Both the position numbers and the translations under genes were made by a program. The notes under the pieces were generated by a model, which saw only the letters and a program-made list of their open reading frames with translations, did not search any database and had not been told where the DNA came from. Below are positions 30,694-42,266 of a DNA stretch of 48,020 bases, in pieces. This DNA comes from Zopfochytrium polystomum (lineage: Eukaryota; Chytridiomycota; Chytridiomycetes; Chytridiales; Chytridiaceae): positions 1 through 48,020 of the forward strand of contig JAIVFJ010000399.1 in NCBI GenBank assembly GCA_025765615.1, given 5' to 3'. Position 1 is the stretch's first letter. Each line of letters opens with the position of its first letter.

Positions 30694-33600
30694 CATGCCC
30701 CGACATACCGTCCCAAATGTGTTCAAGACCCTCTCACTCCTTTTACTCATGGCAACATTCCCGTCTGGCCCCCTTGCACCGCAACCCGTTATCTCTGTTG
30801 CCACAGATCGATGGGGCTATCCCGTTTCACTTGTAGCCTCAACCAAACCTGCGAAAGCCACAGTGAGCATCGCGGTGCTCCAAGCTTATACTGTCGTGAT
30901 GCTCACAAAACCCACGGACTTGTCTCAGTATGGATGTACGTGTTGAGTCATGGAATCAGCCTATGCAGCGACTAATTGTTCCCTCGACTTCTTTCATCAT
31001 GTGTCGATTAGCTTACGTTCAAGTACTCGATAGTGGCTACCAGGTAGTTGGGCCCGAGCCTTTAGCATTGAAGTTGCCATCGTCTGACGAAGGGAGCCCT
31101 CTCTAAATTAAGATGGCGATCGATGACGTGAACAGCGATCCCACATTACTACCAGATGTGAACGTGATTCTGAAACGAATTGATGGATTGGACGTCAGGG
31201 GCAAACAGATATATTTTTCAGGAGGATACGCGTCATCGAATTTGCTGGCGCAAGTGGAAAAGGACACCTCTGGTTAGTTTACGCTGAAACTGCTAAAAGT
31301 TCCCTACCAACCAACCTTATCCCACAGTGGTTGGCATCAGCGGGTTTTTGCCGGAATCAACCACCACGTCAGTCTTGTTCGTTTCCTTACACGCCTCCTC
31401 TGATTCCGTTTCTCTTACAGGCCTGCTGCCGCCCTTGCTGGCCAGCTGAACGTATGTTTCCGCAAAAATATTGGCATTGAAACTAACCTCCCTCTGAACA
31501 GATTCCATTTTGCGGACCCACTCAAACGGTGAGAACCACCCATACAGCAAGGCATGTCCCTCAATCGTGATGAAAACAGTCACCTTCATACAGCAACAAA
31601 GGGGAGTATCCGACATTCTTTCGGACGATCGTCAGCACTGGATCATTCGCTCCGGCAATTTACATGTTTCACCGAAAGGTCGACGCAAAACGAGTGGCTA
31701 TTTTGTACACAACTGACTACCTACTATGTAAGCGTAACATTCTGCAAGTTAGAATTTACGAATAGGCAATGTCATTATTGCGCGTCAAGCCGCTCAGATC
31801 GTCAAAAAATATTATCAAGACCGAGGAATAGTGGTAACGGCATGGGTTGAGATCAAACCAGATCCAACGCCGGATCAGTTCAAGTTTTATTTCGGAATGG
31901 TATCCAGGACAGATTCAAGGTGAGATTTTTCCAGATGGTGAACGTTGCTTTAACGCAACTTCAGATACATTATAGCGTGCAGTGCGCCTTACGATAGTGC
32001 TGATATTTACTTCGCAGCAAATGCTTCTGGACTGGTGGGAGAGAAATTCATGTGGACGTTCCTGCAAGCCCCGCACCCGAAGGCGACCTCATTCTCAGAG
32101 GGTAAAATTCTTTCCTTTCGCGTCGCCTACGTGCCCAAATCAAATAATTTGTTTATTTTTGATGCTGGGCTGCCAGGTTACGGTCCTGGGGCAGAAAAAT
32201 TGCTTGAAGGCATCGTTTTCCCCAACACAGACACGTCCAGCCTGGACAACCCTTACATGGCGAAGTACCTGCAGACTTATGTTACGCGTTCTGTCGCATA
32301 TCCGAACTGGTATAGTCAGTATAGTTGAGCAAAGACCCAGTAATTGAGTCCACTTTCAACCAGGTTCCTGACTGCAGGAGGAGTACCACCACTCATCGGG
32401 TCGCTGTCGTATGACTGCGCCAAGTTAATGCTGACGGCCATCGACAAAGTGATGAAGCAGCAAAATGCAACACCAGAAGATCTCGCGTCAGGGAAGCTCC
32501 GAAAATTTTTAACTACAGAACTGTTTGCATCAACTGGTGAGAGAGCTTGCCCGTCGAAGCGGACAGCGTTATATTAATGTTATTTTGTACAGTTTACAAC
32601 GGACCGGTTGGAGCGCCGCTGACGTTAAACAGCGCCGGAGATTTGAGCGTGTATGTGCATTTGACAAGCTGCTGGCGTTTTCTTACGGTCGATTTAGGCC
32701 AATCATTCTCACTCAACCCAACATGACTAATCCCATGAATCCAACTGCGATCAGTGAGTACAACTGTTCGGGATTGTGTGCTGTTCCGTAACCAAGAATC
32801 GCAGCACGAGCGGTTGTCACGCTTAGTGAACCGCCAACCATTGCGGATGTATCACCATTCATTTTTTTCGGCGGTATGAATTTCGAGGCGCGCCTTCACT
32901 CGAAAGCGTTGCAAGCCCAACCGACGCGCTTATTTTCGCACTTGCAGGCTCAACGGTCCCACCGCCAGACGGCACCATCTTTCGCGAACACGTGGTGAAT
33001 TCCGCCTCCAATGGCAAGGGACTTCTGCTCCTGGTGCTCGGCGGCATTGGCATCTTAACTTGTCTCGTTGGTATGGCATTGAACATCATCTTTGCCAAAG
33101 AACCGAGCTTCAAAGCTGCTTCACTATCATTCACGCATCTGATTTGCCTCGGCTGTATCTTGGCGTTTGCGTCTGCCGCGTTCACAGTGAACGACGTGAC
33201 GACTGTGTCGTGCCGAACCAGACTGTGGCTGCAGGTTCTGGGGTTCGCTCTTGTGGTCGGATCGATGATGTTCAAAATGTCTCGCATGCTGGCCATCCTG
33301 ACGACTGGAACATCAATCAGAAAAGAGTTTCTTAGCGACAATGTCGGGTTTATATTCGTCGGAGTTGTAGTCGGGATAGACTCGGTATGGAATAACCCAA
33401 CTGCAATTTGAAAAAAATGGGGAAAGAACCGACTAAATAATCATGAAATGCGAAATCCAATAGGCACTTCTTGCAGGATGGTCCATAGCAATGAACCCTA
33501 CGCCATCATTTCAATCCGACGCCTCTTCCGACCGATGGGTGTGCCAGTCGTCGACTTCCGCATACCCTGGACACATTCTTCTTTACGTCTACAACGTGGC

Positions 33601-34475
33601 CATTCTCCTCGTCACAATGTACATCTCACGACAAGTGCAGCTGTACGAGCGCGCTTTCTCCAACGGAGCGGCGGACACCGCATCAAACTTGACTGCATGC
33701 TTTGCAGCCCTCTTCCTTGGTGCGGTCTTTTTGCCACTAATAGCAAGCGCCGAAACCGGACCATCGACGGACGCAATGAGATTTTTGATTATTTGGGTTG
33801 TCGCGATTCTTTGCGTGGGGCTAGTTATAGGGCCAAAAGTCCTATCCGTATTGATTAGAAGGCGCGAGAAAGGACCGGCAGTTGAGTTGAACATTTGGCA
33901 TGCGTCAGTATTTTTTGGCTCACTCGTTTTTTTCGTTTGATAGGGCCACACCAAACACGGCCTCGCTTCTGTGTCAGGAATAAGCACAGGACTTATTGGA
34001 GGGACAACCACCGCCGGCGGCTCGACCAACGTACTTTCCAGCGCAGAACGCGGAACCGACACTGAGCACGCCCGGGCAATCGCCAAAGCAAAGTATTGCG
34101 ACCTGGTAAGTGAAAATAAAAACAAGTACCACGCTTGCGGCATTCCAGTAAGAATCGGAACGATCATTCTCGCAGGGGGCTCTCACGTACAGGGTGCGGA
34201 CAAAAGGGTTCTGGACAATCTGGACCTGCGCGCGCGGAATGGTTCTTCACTATACCGACCGAGTTCTACTTGCGCTAGAAGGCAAGGAGATCAGTCGAGG
34301 CATACGGTTCGGAAATCCAAAAGCAGGGTCCCTTTTGGAGGTGAATGGGTCTCGTCTTGTTGTCAAGAGTAGGGCGGAGGTTGGCGGCGATTGTGAGACG
34401 CATTTGGATTTCGAATTCAGAGACCAGGCAGCCGCAGAGGAGGCCAAGGAGAAGATCTCCAGTTTCATGACCTAA
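30694..34475 (+). CDS. Class C (GABA-B receptor-like) G-protein-coupled receptor with PH-like tail
   Basis: The ATG at 30694 begins a signal peptide (VFKTLSLLLLMATFPSGPLA). Short exons then build a receptor family ligand-binding (Venus flytrap) domain: MAIDDVNSDPTLLPDVNV, VVGISG-PAAALAGQLN-IPFCGPTQT, YPTFFRTIVSTGSFAPAIY, RVAILYTTDYL, NVIIARQAAQIVKKYY, and FMWTFLQAPHP to SYDCAKLMLTAIDKV. Seven hydrophobic segments follow from GLLLLVLGGIGILTCLVGMA (about 33020), with the class C features CRTRLWLQVLGF and FKMSRMLAI in TM3 and a fourth segment split by an intron (GIDS|ALLAGWSIAM). After a Gly/Thr-rich cytoplasmic linker, the last exons encode GALTYRVRTKGFWTIWTC through a final helix EEAKEKISSFMT, resembling a pleckstrin-homology fold. 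Chytrids are known to have expanded GABA-B-like receptors; the ligand is unknown. Exons 30950-31270 and 32340-32960 are the least certain. Confidence 0.85.
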
Positions 34476-34679
34476 CTTGATTCATTTGTCCTGATGTAGG
34501 AAAAGCAGGGTGTTGTTCGAATCGTAGAGCGCAGCTCCGGGGGGCGGCCGAGTTAGACTGATACTTCTTTTACAACTAATACATACATGTAGTAAATATA
34601 TTTATGTCACAACCCCCCGATAACTGCAATATATTTGGGGCTCGGGTGGTGGAATTGGTGGCACACCAAAGTACTTATT

Positions 34680-34714
<35 letters not shown>

Positions 34715-34956
34715 GAACGAGCAGACACTGCATGGGCAACGAATGAGAGCGGTCAGACGTGATGCCATTATCCACCGCACCAAAGCGATGAGAAACAAAC
34801 CCCTAACAGCAGAGATAAACCAACGCGAGAAGCGAGAATATATTTTATATATTATGGCGAGAGTTCGACATATTTATCCAGACAGCACGACACGAGATGA
34901 ATTAAAAAAAAAGAAAAGTACGGAAAGAGGAGAAAGAGCGCAAGAACAAACACAAG
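34476..34956. other. Convergent intergenic spacer with a 32-nt T run
   Basis: Lies between the 3' ends of the receptor gene and CDK1. Contains a T run at 34682-34713 and AT-rich sequence; AATAAA is not obvious, but TAGTAAATATATTTATG near 34590 could be a processing site. No gene seen. Confidence 0.5.
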
Positions 34957-36450
34957 TCACGAGTCGGCAAAGTACTTGTGCAAAAGCGCCCTCTTTGCCG
35001 AAATTCGCGAGGCAGGGTCATACGCCAGCATCTCCTGTCGGAAAGAATTTAAGTTATAATGTGTGAAAGAACATTGCTTTATATGCCGTCGGTTGAATTT
35101 TCGCAGTCTCTCACCTCCAAGAGCGCGACACCCTCCGGGGAGAGCCCTGGAAGCGCATCGCCGAGCCGCTGGCGCTTCCACTGGGGAAAAGTTGGCTTGT
35201 AATCGGGGGAGTGCACTAACCGACGGCCAGCTTCGATCGTCTGGTGTTCCTAGCACCCTGTTCATGACGTGGACGGAAAGTCAAAACCCACAAAAAGTAA
35301 CCAGGCATTCGAGAAATAAAGTATTGAAGGCACCTAAATATTTTGAAGAGCTCGTCAATCTCCGAATCGCCTGTGCCAAAAAAAAAAAAAAAAAAAAACG
35401 CCGCAAAGGAGTCAAAGAACCAGACAAGGCGAGGATCAAAGTTTGCTAGTCCAAACCTGGGAACAACGGCTTCTTCAGCACCATCTCCGCGAAGATGCAT
35501 CCAATGCTCCACATATCAACGGCCGTAGAATAGTGCTTGGACCCGAGGAGGATCTCAGGTGAGCGATACCACAGCGTGACAACTTCATGGGTGTAGGTGC
35601 GTAACGGGATTCCAAAAGCGCGTGCAAGACCAAAGTCGGCCAACTTGAGTGTTCCAAGTTGGTCAATCAATACTTGAATTTAAGGGAGCGAGTGGGGAAA
35701 GATGGATGAGCTTTTAAGAGCTAAAATCCAATCGCTGAACCGGTCGCGTAGTTGCTATTCTCAAGAAGCAGCAACTCACAGTTTTGTGGCTTTAAGTCGC
35801 GATGAAGAATCCTGTGCGAATGACAGAAACGTATTCCATCAACAAGCTGGCGCATATAGCTCTAAGAGCACAGGATGGTTTAGTCGAAAGTATAGTCCGG
35901 AACTCCTCCTCCTCTCTACCTTGATTAGGCTTGGGCTTAACGCTTGGATTGTGTCCATGTACTTTTTCAGGTCCAAATCCAAAAATTCAAAGACGAGGTA
36001 GATTTTAGCGTTTTGGTGGACAATGTCGTGGAGCCTGCAGGAACGTAAGCGGGAAACACGGCATTTTCAGAGTCCGGTGCACCAAAATGGGGTTCGTTTT
36101 CGCATCTTACTTGACAATGTTGGGGTGCCTCAACTCTTTGAGCAGTGAAATCTCCCGAATGGCAGTGGAAGGAACACCTTCGTCCTCGGTCTCGAGTCGA
36201 ATCTTCTTGAGCGCGACAACGGTTCCGTTCGTCTTGTTCCTGGCTTTGTACACGACACCGTAAGTTCCCTCACCAATTTTTTCAATCTGTTTTTGGGTTC
36301 AGAGGGAATTAGGTGTAAGCATTTTGCAAACTGTAGACGGGAGAAGCAGACACAAGGGTTGAGGCGCGGTACCTTTTCGTACAGCTCGTTAATCATGTTC
36401 TGCTCGGGTTTCCCATCCTGCCCGTCCGCCATCATGCCCACTTCGGCCAT
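34957..36450 (-). CDS. CDK1: Cyclin-dependent kinase 1 (Cdc2/Cdc28), PSTAIRE type
   Basis: Master cell-cycle Ser/Thr kinase. The minus-strand exons are 36450-36373 ([11 protein letters not shown], an N-terminal extension), 36286-36111 ([41 protein letters not shown]), 36034-35921 ([17 protein letters not shown]), about 35861-35778 ([16 protein letters not shown]), about 35674-35450 ([40 protein letters not shown]), a short exon [18 protein letters not shown] split by an intron, then the [13 protein letters not shown] region, and finally [20 protein letters not shown] to the stop at 34957. T-loop Thr and the Gly-rich loop are present. A run of five G (35205-35209) leaves the LPDYK segment one base out of frame; four would fit. 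The intron before SEIDEL has a 20-T tract at its acceptor. CDK1 is the kinase for the BimC box in the kinesin-5 at 7356. Confidence 0.93.
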
Positions 36451-37010
36451 CTGTGTCGAGTACTGACGCGCTTATTTCGAAAAGGGTCTTCTGTTGGTTA
36501 TGGGCGTAAATGTTTCACGCAAACAAGGAGGTGGAGAGAAAAGAAAGAGGTGCAAATGGGGAGTAAGACGGCGATCTCTTTGAGCAAGGCGCAGCCCAGG
36601 TGGTTTTTCTGAGCTTATTTCGTATGGGAGCTCACCAAAGCACGGAGCTGAGTGGAACAGGCGATGAGCGAAGGCAGATCGTCGTCAAACGGAAAGGTGC
36701 AGGCTGCTATTGGCGCGGTCTGTCGCCGTTGGGGCGAGCGCCTGAGTGAGTAGGGCTGCTGGGGGGGCGGTCGTCGCGAGCGCGTCAGATCGTGTCAACG
36801 ATGGGAAGCAATAGGCGTCGTCGACGGAGTGCGGGTTTTTCGGGTCGCGATGCCAGCCCAACAACAGGTTCTCTCCCAGACGCCAGTTTTCAAGCGCCGC
36901 CCGCCCCGTTGGCCGCCGCCCGATCTCAGTCAATCAATCGATTCGGCTTTGCGTTGAGCGTGTCCGAACCACCGCCTGCGTTTAATGTCCCCCTGACATG
37001 GCTGTCCGTT

Positions 37011-37041
37011 TTCTCTGTCTCTCTCTCTCTCTCTCTCTCTC

Positions 37042-37079
<38 letters not shown>

Positions 37080-37129
37080 CTCTCCTCTCCTCTCTCTCCT
37101 CTCTTTCTCTCTCCCTCTCTCTCTCTCTT
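37011..37129 (+). repeat. (CT)n microsatellite, interrupted
   Basis: About 119 bp of CT dinucleotide with occasional CC, TTT or G interruptions, about 0.56 kb upstream of the CDK1 start. Generates false Ser/Leu and Arg/Glu repeat ORFs. Confidence 0.9.
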
Positions 37130-38125
37130 GCGTGTCGCGCGTACGCTCAGCAGCAAGCACACACCTGGTATTTTCAGTTGGAGCAGCACAAGCCGCTTGG
37201 GAGAAGGGGCGGCCCACGCTGCAGCCACCACCGCAAAGCTCACCTCTCCGTCATTTCACCGACGGCCATAACATGCTCAGACGGCCAACGGTCTGTCTGC
37301 CAAACAACCTCCCTCCCAGTGCACAAAGCACTGTGTATTAACGCGGGAGGTTTTGTGGTGCCCGCCGATGCCCCCATTCAAACGTTATTACCCTGAATAT
37401 GTAAGCCTTCATCCCCGAAAATGTCTGAGGATGCTGCCACTGCCTTGTGGTGTTTGAAGACATGTTGCGGGGAACTGAGGGCCGATCCCTCGACACTAGA
37501 AGAAAGAACAATGTGTTCGGGCCGTCGCTACGCTGCTGATAAGTAATGCCAGTCACAATCCTTCAGCCTACATCGTGGTCTTTCGACAGCCCGGTTCCCC
37601 CTAATGGACGAATTTCAAAATGTGGTAGTTGAGTTCGTGCCCTCGCCCCTGAAAGTATTTTTTCTGGCTAAAGGTGAGTGGTCCTTGCAATGCTCTGACT
37701 AGATATTTGTTGGGGAATTTGCTATTTGCTTCGAACTCAAAGTCAGCGAGCAACAGCGGCGTGACCCCCAGCACTGCCTCACTCCGCTGCTCTCCACGCA
37801 GGACTGGTGACGGAGCTCTTGTTAGCCCCTTTCGCTTCTTCGAATCACCACCGTAACCTGACCAGCAAGAACAAAAAATTGAAACGAAGGGAAAAACGAT
37901 TGGCGTGACCAACAGCTGGGGAGAATGTAGAGGGGCAAAGCTCGCTCTTACTCTACTGCGGCCCCTACGCAAATTGCCGTGTGAAAGGAGAGCCCGCAAG
38001 ACCCACCCCCCAAAACCCTCCCCAAATGCCCCAAAACGACAGACATCCCGGCCCGCTGATTTGATCTTCTCTCGCCACAGAATTCCTTTTTCATATTGGC
38101 TCCCGTCTGTCTGTCTGCCAGTCAA

Positions 38126-38165
38126 TCTCTCTCTCTCGAACTTTCTCTCTCTCTCTCGCTCTCAT

Positions 38166-38208
<43 letters not shown>

Positions 38209-38230
38209 CCGGTCTCTCTCTCTCCATCTC
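38126..38230 (+). repeat. (CT)n microsatellite upstream of cystathionine gamma-synthase
   Basis: About 105 bp of CT-rich repeat ending 78 bp before the start codon, so likely in the 5' UTR or core promoter. Pyrimidine-rich tracts are common near fungal transcription starts. Confidence 0.85.
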
Positions 38231-38308
38231 GCGCAATCAAGTAAACACACACAATCTGCTCGCAATCAATCAATCAATCAAACTCCGAAGCCGAAACACA
38301 CACACCCG

Positions 38309-40950
38309 ATGGCAACGCCCACACGCAACCACGGCGGGGGCGGGGAGTATGCCCTTCCGCTCGGCGAGTCCATCCCACCAGACACCCCTCACGGTGCGTG
38401 TGTGTGCGCGTTGCGCGTTGCTCCATCATTCAATCCCGTCAATGTCATTCGTGTGCATGGGTGAAAAAATGCGATGGCAGAGCCACAGAGGATTCCCTCC
38501 GTAACCGCAACACTGACCGACTCCCTCTCTCCGCTCCCTTCATTTTACACACAACCACATGCACGCACGCACAGCCGTCTCTGTCTCCCTTCCGCTATGG
38601 GAACACAACATCGCCTACGAGGAGGGCGACCCGAACGTGCACGCGTTACTCAAATCTGGCTATCCGCGCTTCGTTTACCACCACGCCGTCAAGCAGGTAT
38701 GTTTGTTTTTGCAGGCGCCTGTAATCTGGCTGAGGCTGATCCAACGCCTTACCCCCTAATCCCGATTGATCAATTCTATATGATCAATTATAATCAAAGC
38801 TCTGCCGCTTCGTCGAGCAGCGCTTCGCGGAACCAAACGAGTCCTGCCTGGTACTTCCATCCCGCCGCGCTGCCCAGGACTGTCGTGCATTCATCACAGC
38901 ACGCCTCGACCCTGCCCTCCCCGACGTCCCTGAGACCCCATCACCAGTGGGCGCTCCCTTTCCTCGGTTCCGCCCCTCGACGCCGTCCCGCCTCAACCCC
39001 ACGCAAAAGCAGCCGAACACCGCTCTCCGCAACCCATTACGCGCGCACGCGCGTGTCCGCCTCGTCGAGCTTGTCCTCCCGCCTGCGCCTGCGCCGCCGC
39101 CCGCTCCATCCGACGCGCCCGCCGCCGCCGCCCCGCCTCAGCCGCCGCCCCTTGACGTGCTGCACGCCGTCGTCTTCCCCTCCCACGCGAACGGCCCGGC
39201 ACTCGCAAAACAGTACTGGCAGCACACGGGCGCGATCGTGTCGTCGCGCTTCGCCGAGCACGCCCTCGAGCTGCTGTTGCCGGGCCGCCGGACCGTTGGG
39301 TACGAAGGCGCGGCGGCGGCGGCTGCGAAGCGGAAGCGCCGTGGGCGGGGTGGTGTTGTGAAGGGTGGGCCGGGGAAGGAGCACGACGCGGAGCGGGACG
39401 AGAAGGACGCCGAGGCGAGGGCGGGGCGCGAGGCGGCGCAGTTTGTGGAGGAGCGGTTCGGGCGGAACTGGGACGTGCGGAGGGCCGAGGAGGCAAAGCT
39501 CGCGCTGCGCCGGCGCGTCGCGGGAGTCATGGGCGACGCCGGTCGGCGAGCGGTGGCGGCGGCAGCCGCCGTCGGCGGATTGTATGGCGGCGACGAAGGG
39601 GATGTCGAAGACGACGGCGATGCCCTGATGTATGACGCCGATGGTGATGGCAACAACATAAATGCCGTCAGTGCGAAAGGGCCTTGCCGTGGCGTCGATC
39701 AGCTCAACGAGAGTCACGTTTACCTGACCTCGTGCGGCATGGCAGCAATCTACAATGCGTTCCGTGTCGTCAGAGCACTGCGACCAGGACTGAAGACGGT
39801 CCAGTTTGGGTATGTGTGTTTTTCGTGCACAGACTCTTTGCATAGGTGCATCAACCTTTGCAGTTCCATTACTCGAATTTATCTCTAACAAATCTCCACA
39901 AGGTTTCCGTACCTGGATACTCTGAAGATTCAAGAAAGTTTGGCAGCGGGTGCCACTTTCTCGGGCACGGCGACGAGCGAGATCTTGCACAGCTAGAAAA
40001 CGAAATTCTCAGCACACAGCGGATTGCAGCCGTCTTTTGCGAGTTTCCCTCCAATCCTTTGCTGCGTTCGCCGGATCTGAGCCGGCTGCGAGCGCTGGCG
40101 GACGCGCACGGGTTTCTTCTTGTGGTCGACGAGACCGTGGGCAACTTTGTCAACGTGTCGGTGCTGCCGCACGCGGACATCGTGGTGTCGAGCTTGACCA
40201 AGGTGTTTAGCGGCGACTGCAACGTCATGGGCGGATGCCTGGTCGCGAACCCGGCGTCGCTGTGGTACGCGGGCGTGGCGGAGGCGCTGGACCGAGGAAC
40301 GGTGGCGACGACAGACGGGGACGGCGACCCGCAGACCGTGCCGCCGTCTTCGGGCAGGGCGACCGCTGCGGGGTCGGACCCGCGGTGGGAGGACCTGATG
40401 TATGGCGAAGACGCGGTGTTCTTGGAACGCAACTCGCGCAGTTTTGTCCGCCGAATCGAGAGGATCAACCGCAACGCGGCGGCGCTCGCGTGGTTCCTGC
40501 ACGCGCACCCGCGCGTCGAGAGCGTGCACTACCCGCTGTTCACGACGCCCGACGTGTACGCGCGGTTTCTGAACCCCTGTCCGTCGCTGCCGTCCTTGTC
40601 GGAGGCGGCGGCTGCGGCGTCGTCGGAGTCGGAAATGGAGGCAGAGTCCACCGCGGCGGTGCCCGTGGACCGGCACGGTGGACTGCTGTCGGTGACGCTG
40701 CGGGGCGGCGAGGCGGCCGCTGCGCGGTTCTACGACCGGCTAGCGGTGTACAAGGGCCCGTCGCTGGGCACGAGCTTTACGCTGGCGAGCCCGTACGCGC
40801 TGCTTGCGCACTATGGCGAGCTGGAGTGGGCAGCGCGGTACGGTCGTGCAGCGAGGGCTGGTGAGGATCAGCGTGGGGATGGAGGAGGACGTGGACGCGC
40901 TGGTCGAGCGGTTCCGCCGGGCGTTGGATGACTCCGGGAACGACTGCTGA
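38309..40950 (+). CDS. STR2: Cystathionine gamma-synthase, fungal type (PLP enzyme of transsulfuration)
   Basis: Makes cystathionine from an activated homoserine and cysteine, using pyridoxal phosphate. Exons are 38309-38393 ([19 protein letters not shown]), 38575-38696 ([20 protein letters not shown] and [10 protein letters not shown]), 38800-39809 and 39903-40950. Family motifs: [79 protein letters not shown] (cofactor Asp) and [18 protein letters not shown] (Schiff-base Lys). There are Ala/Pro-rich and Lys/Arg-rich insertions in exon 3. Two single-base breaks occur: one A too few at 39935-39937 before KFGSG, and one base too many at about 40842-40846, after which the expected end [16 protein letters not shown] reads through to TGA at 40948. 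Both restore the family sequence exactly, so they look like sequence errors. The minus-strand ORF at 39037-39990 is a GC shadow. Confidence 0.92.
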
Positions 40951-41285
40951 TGCTGTCCTTGTTGCCTCTTCTTCACGTTTTGGATGCCATCTGTCCTCTC
41001 GATTTGTTTGCATGAAGAAAATCTTGCTGCCGCTTCTCCTTCGTCTGATCGCAGAGAGTTCCACTTGCTCTCCCACCCAACCCCACCACTAACACCGCCG
41101 CTAGAGCGGCTGCGTTGACAGCAGCAGCACACGAAGAAACAATCATGAAGGTTTCCGTTGGCCCGGCCTGCCGCCATCGATGGATCGCTTCCCCATCATC
41201 TGCTGCGCGCTGCCGATCACCAGTCTCCTCGCGATCGGTTACCGCCTCCACAAGATCCGATGCTGCCGGTTCAGCGTCAAGATCA

Positions 41286-42266
41286 TGGCTCCTGCTGCCG
41301 CTACCGCGGGAAGGCGCTCAGCCGATTTCATCGACACCCTGGCGATCTCTTACCCTCCGGTCGACACCGCCTTTACAGCGATCACCACCGCCTTGTGCGA
41401 GGGCACCGTCCTCGCGCCCCTCCTCAACAACAACGTCCACCACCACCTCCTCAACCAGCTTCCCCAACTCCCCCGGCCCACGCCCGCACCCCCGCCGCCG
41501 CACCGCCTTCTCCACCGCCGACCTCTCCCTCTGGGTCCGCCGCGCCGCCTGGTGCGCGCAAGGCGTGCTGATCACGATCCTCTGCCAGCGGTATGCGTTC
41601 GACGTGACGCTGTGCACGGGCCCGTCGATGCTGCCGACGATCGCGGCCGCGGGCGACGTCGTCGTCGTCGAGTACCTGTCGTGGCGGTGGCGACGTTGGA
41701 CCGCGTGGTGGCGCGGCGGCGGCGGCAGCGGCGGCCCGGCCGGCGGCGGCGGTGGGGTGCCGAGGCTCGGGGACGTGGTCGTGTGCGCGTCGCCCGTGTC
41801 CCCGGAGAGGATGGTGTGCAAGAGGGTACTGGGTTTGGTGAGTTGGGGTTTTTTGCGTGTGTTTCTGTTGTGTGTGTGGTCGTGGGTTAAATGCTTTCAT
41901 TGCTAATACCTACACCAACCTATAACAAAAACCACACTCCCGGCCATCATTCTCCTCCCCACTGCATTAATAACAAGCCCGGCGACACTGTACTGCGCGA
42001 TCCGACCGTCAGCCTGACAGAAACTATCAAGGTTGGCAGTGTTCGTTTTTTGTTCGATGCGTCCAGCCCATGATCACGCTAATGACGGACGCTTTCCTTT
42101 ACTCCCCTCACGCACCCGCCCGAAGGTGCCGCCGGGACACATTTGGCTCCAAGGCGACAACTACAGCAACTCGACAGACTCGCGCGTGTACGGGCCGGTC
42201 CCGCTGGGTCTAATGAAGGGCCGCGTCGTGTGCAAGGTGTTTCCGACCGTCGGGATGGTGGTGTAG
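41286..42266 (+). CDS. IMP1: Mitochondrial inner membrane protease subunit 1 (IMP1), signal-peptidase family
   Basis: Serine-lysine protease that removes sorting signals from proteins of the intermembrane space. The core is unmistakable: [15 protein letters not shown] (catalytic Ser), [33 protein letters not shown] (catalytic Lys) and RVLGL. An intron is followed by [13 protein letters not shown], then by [39 protein letters not shown] and the TAG at 42264. A Trp/Arg then Gly-rich loop (about 41680-41755) is inserted between the two catalytic motifs. The start is uncertain: ATG 41286 ([12 protein letters not shown]) is in a frame that shifts near 41500 in a C-rich stretch, while another frame is open from 41115 directly into the core. 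N-terminal length is therefore not fixed. Confidence 0.87.

Larger units (their letters stand above)
36451..38308. promoter_or_regulatory. Divergent promoter region of CDK1 and cystathionine gamma-synthase
   Basis: 1.86 kb between two start codons pointing apart. ORFs on both strands are microsatellite or GC artefacts. Two long CT-rich microsatellites lie within it (listed separately), and T/C-rich sequence runs up to the 38309 start. No defined promoter motif could be assigned. Confidence 0.4.

Noticed and set aside
34500..34560. tRNA-like TTCGAATC motif after the receptor gene
   Set aside because: No pairing T-arm, acceptor stem or anticodon arm around it.
37011..38230. Ser/Leu- and Arg/Glu-repeat ORFs upstream of CDK1 and cystathionine gamma-synthase
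   Set aside because: Translations of CT microsatellites on either strand, not proteins.
39037..39990. 317-codon minus-strand ORF antisense to cystathionine gamma-synthase
   Set aside because: Arg/His/Pro-rich translation with no domain; arises from high GC opposite a firm conserved gene.
40842..40846. Programmed +1 frameshifting as explanation for breaks in CDK1 and cystathionine gamma-synthase
   Set aside because: The shifts differ in direction and context, and two lie in homopolymers; sequence error explains them better. The 40842 site is kept as a finding to check.
41318..41900. Long minus-strand ORFs opposite IMP1
   Set aside because: Low-complexity Pro/Ala/Arg frames antisense to the IMP1 catalytic core; no splice context.
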